Counted from the stretch's first letter, positions 26,651-35,773 are shown. The stretch is DNA of 64,000 bases from Thermohalobaculum sp951813525 (GCA_951813525.2 CATOTJ020000002.1:496001-560000), one strand, 5' to 3'. Notes: generated by a model from the letters alone, not told the origin. Translations and numbers: made by a program.

Positions 26651-27130
26651 ATGAGTGAAACAGAGACGCGAAAATCCATGGACGATGTACTGGCCTCCAT
26701 CCGAAGAATTGTCCGGGCTGAACGGGATCCCGAAGCCGAGGACGTGACCCCCGCGACCGTCGATGGCGATGCCGAGGCTGGCGATATGCCGCTGGAGCTG
26801 ACGCCCGATATGATGAGCGAGGCAGAGGCTGCGGCTGCCAAGGGCGGCAGCCCCGCCGAATTCGTCAGCGCGCCGGAGCCGCTGGACGACAATGTGTTCG
26901 CACCGCCGCCACCCGCGGCGGCTGCCGCCCCGGCTGTCCAGGCGCTGGACGAAGACCAGATCCGCGATTTGGTGCACGAGGTCGTGCGCGAGGAACTGGC
27001 CAATGGCGAAGGCGCGGACCTTGTGCGCGAGATCATCAAGGCTGAACTGACGACCGGCGAGATCGGTGGTAATATCTCGCGCAATGTCCTGCGCCTGATC
27101 CGCAGCGAAGTCGCCAAGGCCAAGGGCTAG
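26651..27130 (+). CDS. DUF2497 / PopZ-like protein
   Basis: 159 aa. The N-terminal block SMDDVLASIRRIVRAE is the family signature, followed by an acidic, Ala/Pro-rich disordered middle (PPPPAAAAAPA) and a C-terminal helical module (QIRDLVHEVVREELANG .. GNISRNVLRLIRSEVAKA). In Caulobacter the homologous protein forms polar condensates anchoring the chromosome; the Rhodobacterales version is shorter and less studied. It sits between tolC and valS, the usual order. Its TAG stop is the first triplet of repeat copy B. Confidence 0.88.
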   Translation: MSETETRKSMDDVLASIRRIVRAERDPEAEDVTPATVDGDAEAGDMPLELTPDMMSEAEAAAAKGGSPAEFVSAPEPLDDNVFAPPPPAAAAAPAVQALDEDQIRDLVHEVVREELANGEGADLVREIIKAELTTGEIGGNISRNVLRLIRSEVAKAKG

Positions 27131-27232
27131 AGCACTTTCCAGCCTGACGGCATCAGTCGGGCGTCGCGAAAGTGCGACCAATCAATGACTTAGAGCGCTC
27201 GATCTGATTCCATCAGATCGAAACGTGCTCTA
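27128..27232 (-). repeat. 105-bp palindromic repeat (MITE-like), copy B
   Basis: Inverted copy of the element at 17135. The ends again read TAGAGCAC/GTGCTCTA, with both internal hairpins. Its TAG at 27128-27130 is the stop of the DUF2497 gene. Without the element, flanks GGGC-TA-ACCC would give a TAA stop at the same codon. Confidence 0.92.
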
Positions 27233-27543
27233 ACCCGCTCGTCACCAAAGGGGTTTTGGGTCGGTCTGCCGCGTCTATCGCCGGTTCGACCGGTGCCGCT
27301 GCGCGCCGTGTGCTTGCTTTGTCGCTGCGTCTCTTCCGGGGCTCTGCCCCCAAAACCCCGAGATTTTTTCAAACCAAAGAAGGCAGGTCGGTCGGCGTCC
27401 TGCAGGTTCGGACAATCGGGTCGGCAAGCAGGACTGCCGGGCCTGTTGAAACGCCGCCCCCGCGACCGCCGCGCCCCTTTCCCATAGCACGATCCCGCGT
27501 TAAGAGGGCGCCCCTAAGCCGGGACGGATGCGGGACGTACAAG
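27233..27543. other. valS upstream region
   Basis: 311 bp without a supported gene, although the valS frame is open through it. A GC hairpin-like stretch (GGGGCTCTGCCCCC, then a T-run, near 27337-27368) resembles, from memory, an intergenic motif common in Rhodobacterales. It presumably contains the valS leader and promoter. Confidence 0.5.
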
Positions 27544-30500
27544 ATGGAAAAGACATTCGACGCTGCTGCGGCCGAGCCGCGCATCTATGCCGCGTGGAAA
27601 TCGGACGGCGCCTTTGCCGCCGGTGCGAACAAATCGCGCGACGACACCTATTGCATCGTCATCCCGCCGCCGAACGTCACCGGCTCGCTCCATATGGGCC
27701 ATGCGCTCAACAACACGCTGCAGGACATTCTGATCCGCTGGAAGCGGATGCAGGGCTTTGATGTGCTCTGGCAGCCCGGCACCGACCATGCGGGCATCGC
27801 GACCCAGATGGTTGTCGAGCGTGAATTGATGGAGACCCAGCAGCCCGGCCGCCGCGATATGGGGCGTGAAAAATTCGTCGAGCGGGTCTGGCAGCAAAAG
27901 GAAAAATCCGAAGGCACGATTCTCGGCCAGCTCGAACGGCTGGGTTGCTCCTGCGACTGGTCACGCAACGAATTCACGATGTCCGACAATCTGTCGGCGG
28001 CGGTGCTGAAGGTCTTTGTCGAACTCTACAATCAGGGCCTGATCTTCCGCGGCAAGCGGCTGGTCAACTGGGACCCGATGTTCGAAACGGCAATCTCGGA
28101 TCTGGAAGTCGAAAGCACCGAAGTCGACGGCCATATGTGGCACTTCAAGTACCCGCTGGCTGGCGGCGAGACCTATGAATATGTCGAGAAGGACGACGAC
28201 GGGACCATCACGCTGCGCGAGACGCGCGACTATATCTCGATCGCCACCACCCGGCCCGAAACGATGCTGGGCGACGGCGCCGTCGCGGTCCATCCCTCGG
28301 ACGAACGCTATGCGCCCATTGTCGGCCAGCTCTGCGAAATCCCGGTCGGGCCCAAGGAACATCGCCGCCTGATCCCGATCATCACCGACGAGTATCCCGA
28401 CCCCGATTTCGGCTCGGGCGCCGTCAAGATCACAGGCGCGCACGATTTCAACGATTACGGCGTCGCCAAACGCGGCAACATTCCCTGCTATCGTCTGATG
28501 GATACCAAGGCCGCCATGCGCGAGGATGGCGCGCCCTATGCCGAAGACGCCGCGCTGGCGCTGGCCGTCGCGCGCGGCGAGCGCACCCTGACCGAGGCCG
28601 AGGCCGATCAGGTCAACCTGGTCCCCGACGACCTGCGCGGCCTGGATCGGTACGCGGCCCGGGCGCGGGTGATCGAGCAGATCACTACCGAGGGACTGGC
28701 CGTCATGGTCGCCGCCGACCACCCGGATGTCGCATGGATGAAGGGTCAGGCGCCAACCTGGGACAAGAAGGGTAGGGCGGGGCTTGCCCCGCCATTGCCG
28801 GATGACGAGACGGGACCGCAGACCCTCCCGCTGGTCGAGGCCAAGAAGATCATGCAGCCCTTCGGCGACCGCTCGAAGGTGGTCATCGAACCAATGCTGA
28901 CCGACCAGTGGTTCGTCGATGCCAAAACCTTGGCCGAACCCGCGATTGCCGCTGTCCGAGATGGCAAAACCAAGTTCGTCCCCGACAACTGGGAGCGTGT
29001 CTATTACAACTGGATGGAGAACATCGAACCCTGGTGCATATCGCGCCAGCTTTGGTGGGGTCATCAGGTTCCGGTCTGGTATGGGCCGGAAGTGGACGCG
29101 AACGGTACTAGTGGCCTTTCGATGGAACGACGTCCATTTTGCGCCGAATCTGAGGAAGAAGCAAAGCGAGCGGCAACCAATTATTATTCAAGCACATTGG
29201 GACATGACGTGCGTATCCATGCCCAGAATGGAGACGATGAGATCGTCGAAATTCAGCGTCGTGGAGGGACAGGTCCCGCACTTGGAATTGAGGGTGTATC
29301 ATGGTCGGACGGTAAAATTGACGAGATTAGAATAATTCGCGACCCCGACGTCCTCGACACCTGGTTCTCGTCAGCCCTCTGGCCGTTCTCGACGCTCGGC
29401 TGGCCGAACCAGACGCCGGAACTCGCCCGCTATTACAAAACCGATGTCCTGATCACCGGCTTCGATATCATCTTTTTCTGGGTTGCCCGCATGATGATGC
29501 AGGGCATCAAGTTCATGGACGAGGTGCCGTTCCACACCGTCTATATCAACTCGATCGTTGTCGACGGGCACGGCAAGAAGATGTCGAAATCGCTGGGCAA
29601 CATCATCGACCCGCTGGATCTGATCGACCGTTTCGGCGCCGATGCCACCCGCTTCGCTTTGGCCAGCCAGGAAGTGCAGGCACGGCGCACCTTGCGCATG
29701 TCAGATCAGGCGGCCGAGGGCGGGCAGCGCTTTGGGACCAAGCTTTGGAACGCTGCGCGCTTTGCCGAGATTAACCAGTGCTATCGTCCGCACGACAGCC
29801 ATACAGGTGCGGACACCCAGCCGCACGCAAGCCATACGGGTGCCATACGTCCTGAATTGGCACAGCACACGGTTAACCTTTGGATTATGGGCGAGACGTC
29901 CCGGGCTGCGGCAGCTGTGACCAAGGCCCTTGAAGACTATAAATTCAACGAGGCGGCGACCGCCATTTACGACCACGTCTGGAAGGTGTTCTGCGACTGG
30001 TATGTCGAATTCGCCAAACCTCTGCTGATGGGCGAAGACGAGGCGGCAAAGGCCGAGACCCGTGCAACCATGGCCTGGGCGCTGGATCAATGTCTTGTGT
30101 TGCTGCACCCGATCATGCCGTTCATTACGGAAGAGCTTTGGGCGACATTATCAAACCGCTCTAAGGCTTTGATTCATATGGATTGGCCGGATCTGGCTGA
30201 CCTTTCCGATACCGCCGCAGACGCAGAGATGAGCTGGGTGATCCGGGTTATCGAGTCGGTGCGTTCCGTCCGGGCTGAAATGAACGTGCCTGCTGGCGCC
30301 AGGATTCCCATGGTCCTGACCGGGACGGGCGACGGTGTTGCCGGACGTCTAGACCGGAATTCAGCATTGATTGAAAGGCTTGCGCGTCTTTCTTCAATTG
30401 AAATCGGCGCCGGGGCACCGGAGGGGTCCGTGACCCTTACGCTGGACGACTGCGAGATCAATCTCCCGCTGAAGGACATCATCGACATCGCTGCCGAACG

Positions 30501-30693
30501 GGCGCGTCTGTCCAAAGCGGTCGGTAAAACCGATAAAGAAATCAACGGCTTGGAAAAGAAACTCGCCAATCAGGGCTTTCTCGCCAAGGCGCCCGAAGAG
30601 GTGGTCGAGGAACAGCGTCACCGGCTGGAGGCGGCTCGCTCGGACCAGGCCCGCCTCAATGCCGCGCTGGACCGTCTGTCGGCGATGAAATAG
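27544..30693 (+). CDS. valS: Valyl-tRNA synthetase
   Basis: 1049 aa. The class I motifs are PPPNVTGSLHMGHALNNT (HIGH-type) and HGKKMSKSLGN (KMSKS). The editing domain includes SIATTRPETMLGDGAVAVHP, followed by tRNA-binding PWCISRQLWWGHQVPVWYGP, the catalytic DPDVLDTWFSSALWPF and a C-terminal coiled coil (ERARLSKAVGKTDKEINGLEKK). It charges tRNA-Val and is essential. The start at ATG 27544 fits family length; 96 upstream codons are not family-like. Three segments look inserted or replaced: one with an 8-bp inverted repeat (28776-28793), an AT-richer patch (29110-29340) and a His/Thr-rich insert (29785-29875). All keep the frame. Confidence 0.95.
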   Translation: MEKTFDAAAAEPRIYAAWKSDGAFAAGANKSRDDTYCIVIPPPNVTGSLHMGHALNNTLQDILIRWKRMQGFDVLWQPGTDHAGIATQMVVERELMETQQPGRRDMGREKFVERVWQQKEKSEGTILGQLERLGCSCDWSRNEFTMSDNLSAAVLKVFVELYNQGLIFRGKRLVNWDPMFETAISDLEVESTEVDGHMWHFKYPLAGGETYEYVEKDDDGTITLRETRDYISIATTRPETMLGDGAVAVHPSDERYAPIVGQLCEIPVGPKEHRRLIPIITDEYPDPDFGSGAVKITGAHDFNDYGVAKRGNIPCYRLMDTKAAMREDGAPYAEDAALALAVARGERTLTEAEADQVNLVPDDLRGLDRYAARARVIEQITTEGLAVMVAADHPDVAWMKGQAPTWDKKGRAGLAPPLPDDETGPQTLPLVEAKKIMQPFGDRSKVVIEPMLTDQWFVDAKTLAEPAIAAVRDGKTKFVPDNWERVYYNWMENIEPWCISRQLWWGHQVPVWYGPEVDANGTSGLSMERRPFCAESEEEAKRAATNYYSSTLGHDVRIHAQNGDDEIVEIQRRGGTGPALGIEGVSWSDGKIDEIRIIRDPDVLDTWFSSALWPFSTLGWPNQTPELARYYKTDVLITGFDIIFFWVARMMMQGIKFMDEVPFHTVYINSIVVDGHGKKMSKSLGNIIDPLDLIDRFGADATRFALASQEVQARRTLRMSDQAAEGGQRFGTKLWNAARFAEINQCYRPHDSHTGADTQPHASHTGAIRPELAQHTVNLWIMGETSRAAAAVTKALEDYKFNEAATAIYDHVWKVFCDWYVEFAKPLLMGEDEAAKAETRATMAWALDQCLVLLHPIMPFITEELWATLSNRSKALIHMDWPDLADLSDTAADAEMSWVIRVIESVRSVRAEMNVPAGARIPMVLTGTGDGVAGRLDRNSALIERLARLSSIEIGAGAPEGSVTLTLDDCEINLPLKDIIDIAAERARLSKAVGKTDKEINGLEKKLANQGFLAKAPEEVVEEQRHRLEAARSDQARLNAALDRLSAMK
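28771..28800 (+). repeat. GC palindrome embedded in valS
   Basis: GGCGGGGC-TT-GCCCCGCC (28776-28793) is a perfect inverted repeat encoding part of GRAGLAPPLPDDE, a loop not expected in ValS. It looks like an intergenic-type palindrome inserted in frame. Confidence 0.65.
29788..29843 (+). repeat. Near-direct repeat inside valS, related to the 3' yebC spacer
   Basis: Two 23-bp units, 29788-29810 and 29821-29843, match at 20 positions (core AGCCATACAGGTGC / AGCCATACGGGTGC). The same GGTGCCATACG core occurs on the minus strand at 63560-63570. Confidence 0.6.
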
Positions 30694-30710
30694 CGATCAG
30701 GCGCCGCCTG

Positions 30711-31622
30711 TTATGCGCCGCCTTTTCCATTTCCGAAAATACGCCCCAACGGGCTGATAACAAACAATAAAAGCAAAATAGATGCAGCTGCATCTATCCG
30801 GATCAGCGGCAGAAAATCGGCCTCTGGCACGGTCCAGATCTGCATGCCCGACAACAAACCCTCACCGCCGACAATCGTGATCGCCGTGATGTTGATCCCG
30901 AAATGCAGCCCCGCCGCCGGCCAGAGCGAGCCCGCGCGCCAGACAAGAACGGCCAACGCAACCCCGCTGATCGTCGTGACCGCCACATAGTAAAGCGCAC
31001 CCCCCTCGATCGGCGCATTGGCCAGATGTGCCAACCCGAAAAACAGCGACGGCAGAACCGCCCAGACAATTGGGCTGCGCGCAATTCGGGCCAGTTGCTG
31101 CAGCAGGTAGGCCCGGAAAATCAGTTCTTCGCCAATGGCTTGCAAGAAAACCAACGCCAAAATCGGCAGCAGCCAAACCGCCCAGGTGCCCAGTCCAACA
31201 TCCGACCGAACCGGCTGCGTGATCAGCGTTCCGGCCAGCGTCGAGGCCCCGGCAAAGACAAGCGCGAGCGCCAGTCCTTTCAGAAATCCGCGCATCGCCC
31301 CGCCTGGGCGCGGCGCAAACAAAGTGCCGAACGATTGAAGATGCAGCACCTTTGCCGCGATGAATGTACCGGGCCAGATCCCGATAAAGGTCGACAGAAC
31401 CAGTGCGATCAACGCCGGGTGCCCGCCTTTTTGAAGCTGCGCGAGGCCGTCCAGCGCCACCTTCATGTCGCCCAGCTGCATATATCGCCACCCGATCCAG
31501 GCGCCCAGGATCGCGATTTGGACCACCAGCCAGACGATCACGATGATCAACAGCCCCAGTAACAGCCGCCAGATCCCGCGCTTTTCGCCCGCTGCCTCGA
31601 TATAGTCTTGAAAACTGCTCAT
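30711..31622 (-). CDS. CPBP family intramembrane protease (CAAX-type)
   Basis: 303 aa with about eight membrane helices. The CPBP signature is complete: LQAIGEELIFRAYLLQQL (Glu-Glu-x3-Arg) with FFGLAHLANAP and GLHFGINI supplying the metal-ligand His and Asn residues. Members are membrane metalloproteases linked to prenyl-protein processing or bacteriocin immunity. The start was chosen at ATG 31622 (MSSFQDYIEAAGEKRG); an ATG four codons upstream is possible. It converges with valS across 17 bp. Confidence 0.88.
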   Translation of the reverse strand: MSSFQDYIEAAGEKRGIWRLLLGLLIIVIVWLVVQIAILGAWIGWRYMQLGDMKVALDGLAQLQKGGHPALIALVLSTFIGIWPGTFIAAKVLHLQSFGTLFAPRPGGAMRGFLKGLALALVFAGASTLAGTLITQPVRSDVGLGTWAVWLLPILALVFLQAIGEELIFRAYLLQQLARIARSPIVWAVLPSLFFGLAHLANAPIEGGALYYVAVTTISGVALAVLVWRAGSLWPAAGLHFGINITAITIVGGEGLLSGMQIWTVPEADFLPLIRIDAAASILLLLFVISPLGRIFGNGKGGA

Positions 31623-31791
31623 GGCCGACACCATAGCTTTGGAAATTTGGCGAAACCTAGCCCCTTGGGCGCGGCACACCGGCGCGCGTCGGCGCGCTTG
31701 TCGAGCTTGAGCGCGCGGGTCGGCGTCTATAGGGTGCCGACAAATCTGAAGGGTGGCCGAGGCCGCCAGGGGAGACGGAGAACCAGCTGCT

Positions 31792-33549
31792 ATGGACGCC
31801 AAGACATTCGACAAATCCAAACTTGTCAGCCGCCATGTGACCGAGGGCCCGGCGCGAGCACCGCATCGGTCCTATTACTATGCGATGGGTCTGACAGATG
31901 ACGAGATCCACCGCCCTTTTGTGGGCGTCGCGACCTGCTGGAACGAAGCTGCACCTTGTAACATCGCGCTGAGCCGGCAGGCCCAGGCCGTGAAGCTTGG
32001 CGTCAAGGAGGCGTTGGGCACCCCGCGTGAGTTCACAACCATCACCGTCACTGACGGGATCGCGATGGGGCACGAGGGGATGCGGTCCTCGCTGGCCAGC
32101 CGCGAGGCGATTGCCGATACGGTCGAATTGACCATGCGGGGCCATGCTTATGACGCGATTGTCGGGCTGGCCGGTTGCGATAAATCGCTGCCGGGTATGA
32201 TGATGGCGATGGTTCGGCTGAACACCCCTTCGGTCTTTATTTACGGCGGATCGATCCTGCCGGGTAAAGCGCCGAGAACCGCGGATATGCCCGAGGATTT
32301 CGCAGGCCGCGAACTGACCGTGCAGGATATGTTCGAAGCGGTCGGGCGCAATCAGGCAGGAACGCTGTCCGATGCAGCTTTGGATGTGCTGGAGCGGGTT
32401 GCCTGCCCGTCGGCTGGCGCCTGTGGCGGTCAGTTCACGGCGAACACCATGGCCTGTGTGTCCGAAGCGATCGGCCTGGCACTGCCGATGTCCTCGGCGG
32501 CGCCTGCGCCTTACGAGAGCCGGGACCAGTATTCCGATGCGTCAGGCCGGGCGGTGATGGGGCTGTTGGCCCAGAACATCCGGTCGCGCGACGTGGTGAC
32601 ACGCAAAGCCCTGGAGAATGCCGCCCGGGTCGTTGCCTGCACGGGCGGATCGACGAATGCCGGTCTGCATCTGCCCGCGATTGCCCATGAAGCCGGGATC
32701 GAGTTCACATTGCAGGATGTCTGCGAGATCTTCAAAGAGACGCCCTATTTCGTCGATCTGAAGCCAGGTGGGCGCTATGTGGCCAAGGATCTCTACGAGG
32801 TCGGCGGTGTTCTGGTTGTGATGAAAGAGCTGCTGCGCGGCGGCTATCTGCATGGCGACTGCATCACGGCGACCGGCAAGACAATCAAAGAGAACCTCGA
32901 CAGCATCGCGGGCGAGGCCGATGGCAAGATTATCCACCCGATTGACAAGCCGCTGACCAAGACCGGCGGCGTTGTCGGGCTGGAAGGCAATCTGGCGCCT
33001 GAAGGCGCGATCGTGAAGGTCGCCGGGATGAAAAAGCAAAAGTTCGAAGGCCCGGCGCGGGTGTTCGAATGTGAAGAGGATGCCTTCGAGGCCGTGCAAA
33101 AGCGCGAATACAAGGAAGGCGAGGTGATCGTCATCCGCAACGAAGGTCCGCGCGGCGGCCCGGGTATGCGCGAGATGCTGGCAACCACGGCAGCGATATC
33201 GGGGCAGGGCATGGGATCGAAAGTTGCTCTGATCACCGATGGCCGTTTCTCGGGCGCGACCCGCGGGTTCTGTGTTGGCCATGTCGGACCTGAAGCTGCG
33301 GTCGGCGGACCGATTGCGCTGGTCCAGGACGGCGACATCATCTCGATCGACGCGCGCAAGGGCACGATCAAGGTCAAGGTTTCAGCCAAAGAGCTGAAAG
33401 AACGCAAGAAATCCTGGCCCGGCCCGCGCGAGACGATCTATGGTTCGGGTGCGCTCTGGAAATATGCCCAGACCGTGGGCGGAGCCATGGACGGCGCCGT
33501 GACCCATCCGGGCGGCAAAGGCGAGCGACATTCGTATCCCGATCTCTGA
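31792..33549 (+). CDS. ilvD: Dihydroxy-acid dehydratase
   Basis: 585 aa. Cluster and active-site motifs: GVATCWNEAAPCN, GLAGCDKSLPGMMMA and CPSAGACGGQFTANTM (three cluster Cys), EGNLAPEGAIVK, and the C-terminal GPRGGPGMREMLATTAA and ALITDGRFSGATRGF with the catalytic Ser. It dehydrates 2,3-dihydroxy-isovalerate and -methylvalerate in branched-chain amino acid synthesis. A start upstream at 31753 is in frame, but the family N-terminus and the spacing of GGAGACGGAG favour 31792. The lipoprotein gene follows after 8 bp. Confidence 0.94.
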   Translation: MDAKTFDKSKLVSRHVTEGPARAPHRSYYYAMGLTDDEIHRPFVGVATCWNEAAPCNIALSRQAQAVKLGVKEALGTPREFTTITVTDGIAMGHEGMRSSLASREAIADTVELTMRGHAYDAIVGLAGCDKSLPGMMMAMVRLNTPSVFIYGGSILPGKAPRTADMPEDFAGRELTVQDMFEAVGRNQAGTLSDAALDVLERVACPSAGACGGQFTANTMACVSEAIGLALPMSSAAPAPYESRDQYSDASGRAVMGLLAQNIRSRDVVTRKALENAARVVACTGGSTNAGLHLPAIAHEAGIEFTLQDVCEIFKETPYFVDLKPGGRYVAKDLYEVGGVLVVMKELLRGGYLHGDCITATGKTIKENLDSIAGEADGKIIHPIDKPLTKTGGVVGLEGNLAPEGAIVKVAGMKKQKFEGPARVFECEEDAFEAVQKREYKEGEVIVIRNEGPRGGPGMREMLATTAAISGQGMGSKVALITDGRFSGATRGFCVGHVGPEAAVGGPIALVQDGDIISIDARKGTIKVKVSAKELKERKKSWPGPRETIYGSGALWKYAQTVGGAMDGAVTHPGGKGERHSYPDL

Positions 33550-34570
33550 GGTTGTTTGTGGTCAGTGTATCCCCTGGGCGCCTGGGCGTCGTTAGCGTAC
33601 TGTTACTGATGGTATCTGTGATTTCGGCCTGTGAAGGGCAGGGGTTCAGCAACCGCGATGCAGAATGGGCACGCCAGAGCCAAGACGGCTTTCGTGTCGT
33701 CCGGTCCAGCCACAAGGGCGCAGTTATTTCGGCGCGCGGTCGTCAGGTTGCTGTCGATCCGGCGCCGGGTTTTTGCCTGGCGGAAGATTCAATCGAAACC
33801 TCGCAGCGTTCGGTGTTTCTGCTGATCGGCGATTGCGCAGTCGCGGCGCCCGCGAACGGGAAACGCGGTGCGCGCGGAGAGTTGAAATTGCCCCGGTCGA
33901 TCCCGGGAATTATGACGGTGTCGATTTCAGGCAACGCCGGGCTGGGGCGCGGCGGCGCTTCGCTTGAAAACCTCAAAGGGTTTTTGGAGGGCGCCGAGGG
34001 CAAAGCAATGCTTGGACGTGGCGGGTCCGGCAAAAGCGTAACGATCAAAGAAAGCCGGCAGAAGGACGGGGCGCTCTTTTTGTACCTGGAGGACAGCAGC
34101 ACCGATATCGTGCCTGTCCTGTCGAACAGGTTCTGGCGCGCCTTTATCGAGTTGAACGGCCGATTGGCCGTGATCACGATCAGCGGGTTTCGGATGCGTC
34201 CCTTGGATAAAGAGGAAATGCTGACCTACATTGTCAGCCAGGTTCAGACCCTGGCGGCGGCAAATGTCAGCCCGCCCAGCGTCCCGGAAACCCGTCTGGC
34301 ACGGGCCGGGACAACGGCAACGGATGCCGATGACACAAGCAGCGTAAAGACCTTAGCCGCGGCACGTGAGGAGGCGGTCACGATCGATCCCTTCACGACG
34401 GGCGTGACGCCCAAGACAGCGCCGCCTGAAGGACCGGAGGCCGGGGCGGAGGTTGTTGTGACCGAGACCGGCGCTGAGGTTGCCGCAGCGCCAAGCGCCG
34501 AAGTCGCTGAGAAAGAATCGGACGCGGCCACGGCCGGGACAGAGGCCGCGGCGGACGCAACCGCAGAGAT

Positions 34571-34618
34571 TGAAACTGAGACTGAGACTGAGACTGAGAC
34601 TGAGACTGAGACTGAGAC
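34571..34618 (+). repeat. GAGACT hexanucleotide tandem repeat
   Basis: About eight in-frame GAGACT units encode an alternating Glu-Thr run in the lipoprotein tail. Copy-number change would lengthen or shorten the tail without shifting the frame. Confidence 0.9.
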
Positions 34619-34913
34619 CGTTGCCGACAGTTCTGTAATCCCAACACCAGCAGTGCGTCCCGGCGAGGAACCGGATTCGTTAACCGACATCGCTGACAGC
34701 ACAGCGGCAGAGGAGGAGGTCGCGAAGATCGACCCGAATATGGTGCTGCCCCCGCGCCGTCCCAAATATCTCGAGCGGAAAAGCGTAAGCGAGCCCGAGG
34801 TAACGTCAGTTCCGGAGATCAAAGGAACTGACGACGCTGAAACAACGGTGACGGCGACCGATCCCGCCGAGAAGACGGAACCGGAAACTGCCGCGGTGAC
34901 GCCCGCGCCGAAA

Positions 34914-34918
34914 CCTGT
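34914..34918 (+). other. Target-site duplication of the Tn3-family element, left
   Basis: CCTGT immediately before the left inverted repeat, repeated at 39504-39508. Five bases is the standard Tn3-family duplication. Confidence 0.92.
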
Positions 34919-34929
34919 GGGGTCCATTA
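34919..34929 (+). repeat. Tn3 left inverted repeat, outer 11 bp
   Basis: GGGGTCCATTA, identical to the outer end of the right repeat. The rest of the repeat is displaced to 35774-35800 by the IS insertion. Confidence 0.92.
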
Positions 34930-34943
34930 GGCGGCGTCTTCAT

Positions 34944-35411
34944 TTAAGCGAGCCAGGCCATTGTGCATGCGAGGGATACGAAGGCTCGGAAGGACGATAT
35001 AGTCTTTTCGCACCGTAGGGCTATGCGGCGGAAGCGTTTGATCCTATTGAAGAAACATTCGACAAGGTGGCGTTCTTTGTAGAGCGACCAATCGATTGCC
35101 TTTTGTGCTGTTCGCGTCGGATTTTGCTTGATCTGCGCCTTTGCATCAAGTTCATCAACGATGAAGGCCCGCAGGTAATCAGCATCATAAGCCGCATCTG
35201 CCATGACGTGCCCGACGCCCGAAAACCCCTCGATCAAGCCGCACGCCTGAGGGCAATCACCCCACTGACCGGGCGTAATCGTGAAGCGGATCGGCAGGCC
35301 AAGCGCGTCGACTGCGGCGTGGATTTTCGTGGTCAGGCCGCCTTTGGAGCGTCCGATTGCGTGAGTTTCAGCCCCCCTTTTGCGCCGCTGGCGTCTGCAT
35401 GGGCCTTGCAA
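34944..35411 (-). CDS. IS5-family transposase, second frame (OrfB)
   Basis: 155 aa carrying the C-terminal DDE part: IGRSKGGLTTKIHAAVDALGLP, then HVMADAAYDADYLRAF (Asp) and ERHLVECFFNRIKRFRRIALRCEK (Glu). It lies in a different frame from OrfA and overlaps it by 79 bp, so the full transposase is expected by programmed frameshifting. The N-terminal portion before IGRSKGG is frame-overlap sequence. Both halves look undamaged, so the IS may be active. Confidence 0.88.
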   Translation of the reverse strand: MQGPCRRQRRKRGAETHAIGRSKGGLTTKIHAAVDALGLPIRFTITPGQWGDCPQACGLIEGFSGVGHVMADAAYDADYLRAFIVDELDAKAQIKQNPTRTAQKAIDWSLYKERHLVECFFNRIKRFRRIALRCEKTISSFRAFVSLACTMAWLA

Positions 35412-35737
35412 ATGGTCGCATCGATAAGGACGTATTCGAAATCCGGATCAGCGCTTAACGCTTTGAAAAGACTCTCCCAAATGCCCGCATGTGTCCACCG
35501 CCGGAACCGGCAATGTGCGGTCCGCCAGTTGCCCAGTTCAGGCGGAAGATCACGCCAGGGCGAGGCTGTACGAGCCAACCACAGGATTGCATCAAGGAAA
35601 AGCCTGTTGTCTGTCGCCGTGCGCCCTCGGTCGCCTTTTTTGCCGGGGACAAGCGGTTCAATCTGCGCCCATTGCGCGTCCGTCAGGGTTCGTCTGCTCA
35701 AGATCACCTCCGTTTTCGACCTTGAATCAAATCCCAA
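35333..35737 (-). CDS. IS5-family transposase, first frame (OrfA)
   Basis: 134 aa. LTDAQWAQIEPLVPGKKGDRGRT and RLFLDAILWLARTASPWRDL are typical of IS427-group OrfA, with WRTAHCRFRRWTHAGIWESL and the first catalytic Asp in YVLIDATICKAHA. The product has the DNA-binding N-domain and the first DDE residue; the remaining catalytic residues are in OrfB. Its start is close to the right inverted repeat, leaving room for the IS promoter. Confidence 0.88.
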   Translation of the reverse strand: MGFDSRSKTEVILSRRTLTDAQWAQIEPLVPGKKGDRGRTATDNRLFLDAILWLARTASPWRDLPPELGNWRTAHCRFRRWTHAGIWESLFKALSADPDFEYVLIDATICKAHADASGAKGGLKLTQSDAPKAA

Positions 35738-35773
35738 CCAGTTTGGGAACCCCCTAAATGAAGACGCCGCCTA

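Larger units (their letters stand above)
33558..34918 (+). pseudogene. Lipoprotein with acidic repeat tail, 5' part (split by transposon)
   Basis: Starts at GTG 33558 with TGAGG upstream, 8 bp after ilvD. The N-terminus is a lipoprotein signal ending VISAC (lipobox). A globular domain of about 210 residues follows (PGFCLAEDSIETSQRSVFLLIGDC, GRLAVITISGFRM), then a long acidic Pro/Glu/Thr-rich region with a (Glu-Thr)n run. The reading frame is broken at residue 454 by the Tn3-family element, which fuses it to about 34 unrelated codons ending at 35018. The 3' part resumes in frame at 39504; the joined product would be about 518 aa. The globular part is complete, so a truncated lipoprotein might still be made. 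Function unknown. Confidence 0.88.
34930..35771 (-). mobile_element. IS5-family (IS427-group-like) insertion sequence
   Basis: 842 bp with inverted ends GGCGGCGTCTTCATTTA / TAAATGAAGACGCCGCC and a TA duplication (34928-34929 and 35772-35773). It encodes the transposase in two overlapping frames on the minus strand, as usual for the IS427 group. It sits inside the left inverted repeat of the Tn3-family element, so it arrived after that transposon. Confidence 0.93.

Noticed and set aside
27961..29064. 367-codon minus-strand frame inside valS
   Set aside because: Antisense of a conserved essential gene with no independent signals.
34919..35018. Read-through end of the lipoprotein frame into the IS (ends at 35018)
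   Set aside because: These codons come from transposon and IS sequence and are not part of the original protein.
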